A DNA stretch of 64,000 nt from Fibrobacter sp. UWH4 (GTDB lineage Bacteria; Fibrobacterota; Fibrobacteria; Fibrobacterales; Fibrobacteraceae), in contig NZ_FRAY01000001.1 of assembly GCF_900142475.1 (NCBI RefSeq), forward strand, positions 496,001-560,000, in the 5' to 3' direction. The position numbers and the translations under genes were made by a program. Position 1 is the stretch's first letter; each line of letters opens with the position of its first letter. This document shows positions 63,601 to 64,000 of the stretch, one piece after another. The notes below the pieces were generated by a model. It saw nothing but the letters and a program-made list of their open reading frames with translations, had not been told where the DNA came from and ran no database searches.

Positions 63601-64000
63601 ATCGCATTATCATAACGGTTGAAGATGGTCTGCATCCTTACAGCTATAACGGCAAGGATCTGCCGGGAATTGCGGGTCTTCAGATTAGGGGCGATTTGCA
63701 TAAGCAAGATGTAGCTGTTTCGACCGATATTGACTATGGTGGAAACGACGTGGTTGATACGAATGGCGGTGACGATATTGTTGTCGGCGGTACCGGTAAA
63801 GATGTCATTGTAACCTATGGTGACGAACGTTATAGCATTGACGATAATGATGTCGTTTATGGCGATAATGCTAAGTTGCTGTTTGCTGATCGTGATAACA
63901 ACCCGGATACGGCAACGACGCTTACCAAGGCTGAATCCATTGTTGCAAGCAATCTTGCTGCAACATACGATGATGCAATCCGTACTGGTGATGGCAACGA
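51654..64000 (+). CDS. Giant RTX protein, main body (continues beyond window)
   Basis: Reading on from the TAG gives 4,115 stop-free codons to base 64000. The first part (51654-57600) is AT-rich and encodes long beta-sandwich-like repeats without recognised domains. RTX calcium-binding nonapeptides (GGxGxDxxx) begin near 57603 ([60 protein letters not shown]) and come in blocks, with GDxG(x)n-type spacers ([43 protein letters not shown]). The end shown still lies inside an RTX block. There is no start with a ribosome binding site near 51654; the first in-frame ATG is about 400 bases later. Predicted role: secreted or surface adhesin-like protein needing calcium to fold. Confidence 0.8.
57603..58590 (+). 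repeat. Main RTX nonapeptide block
   Basis: Coding repeats of GGxGxDxxx units, for example [72 protein letters not shown] and GGQGDDTLD. Further smaller blocks follow at 58741-58800, 59041-59680, 61864-62850 and 63739-64000. Confidence 0.85.

Noticed and set aside
61800-63707. Long minus-strand open frame (635 codons) antisense to the giant RTX gene
   Set aside because: It arises because the RTX coding strand lacks codons that read as stops on the other strand. There is no ribosome site, and the product is not protein-like.

Overview
The window most likely comes from a Fibrobacter species (Fibrobacterota, rumen or gut cellulose degraders). The evidence is internal: a lipoprotein with the FISUMP domain (Fibrobacter succinogenes major paralogous domain), several secreted proteins with poly-serine linkers, a family 9 glycoside hydrolase, many outer-membrane beta-barrel proteins that suggest a diderm envelope, and moderate GC with frequent TTG/GTG starts. 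This is inference from the sequence; no database search was possible.

Layout. 0-7 kb (+): the end of a large Ser-linker secreted protein, a SUI1/eIF1-like gene, and a FecR-domain protein overlapping a beta-helix/outer-membrane protein. 7-9.8 kb (+): endonuclease IV and a GH9 enzyme. 9.8-12.9 kb (-): ddl, tsaB, rimI and an ElyC/YdcF-like gene, with a terminator-like hairpin in the ddl leader. 13.3-15.8 kb (+): clpB. 16-17.9 kb (-): hisC and a HisN-type phosphatase. 18-29.6 kb: comEC (-), divergent from a lipoprotein metzincin (+); then (+) DUF4416, a peptidase-MA-like protein, asparaginase, fmt-rsmB and two outer-membrane proteins. 29.7-37.8 kb (-): mutY, a glycosyltransferase, a eukaryotic-type hisA, a lipocalin-like secreted protein, an Rmd-like sugar reductase, an aroK-aroB fusion and aroE. 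37.9-41.2 kb: an Rpn/PD-(D/E)XK nuclease-family gene, an XPB-type helicase and tRNA-Thr(CGT). 42-47.5 kb (-): a four-gene exporter-like operon (lipoprotein, HlyD, TolC-like channel, GAF-HlyD). 47.6-50.9 kb (+): DUF3467, a decayed FISUMP copy, a second Rpn-family gene and a FISUMP lipoprotein. 50.9-64 kb (+): an enormous RTX protein gene with an N-terminal LEPR-XLL signature, still open at the window end.

How it fits together. The left and centre are mostly housekeeping operons (tRNA modification, cell wall, His and aromatic amino-acid synthesis, initiation, rRNA methylation, base excision repair). The right 20 kb is accessory and surface-directed. Adaptor and outer-membrane channel genes with translationally overlapping starts lie a few kilobases from a giant RTX protein that such a system could export; no ABC ATPase is seen here.

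Three things stand out. (1) The giant gene is broken only by one in-frame TAG at 51651, followed by 4,115 codons without a stop. (2) Dispersed repeats (CATTGCGAG..AAGCAATCC, GTCATCCTGGAG..GACGGGATCC, GAATTC-rich) have entered coding sequence: they supply the start and signal peptide of two secreted proteins, the damaged start of mutY, and a roughly 12-residue in-frame insertion inside MutY. (3) A FISUMP-leader-ATGTCC segment is duplicated at 48.0-48.3 and 49.7-50.9 kb, with the left copy decayed.
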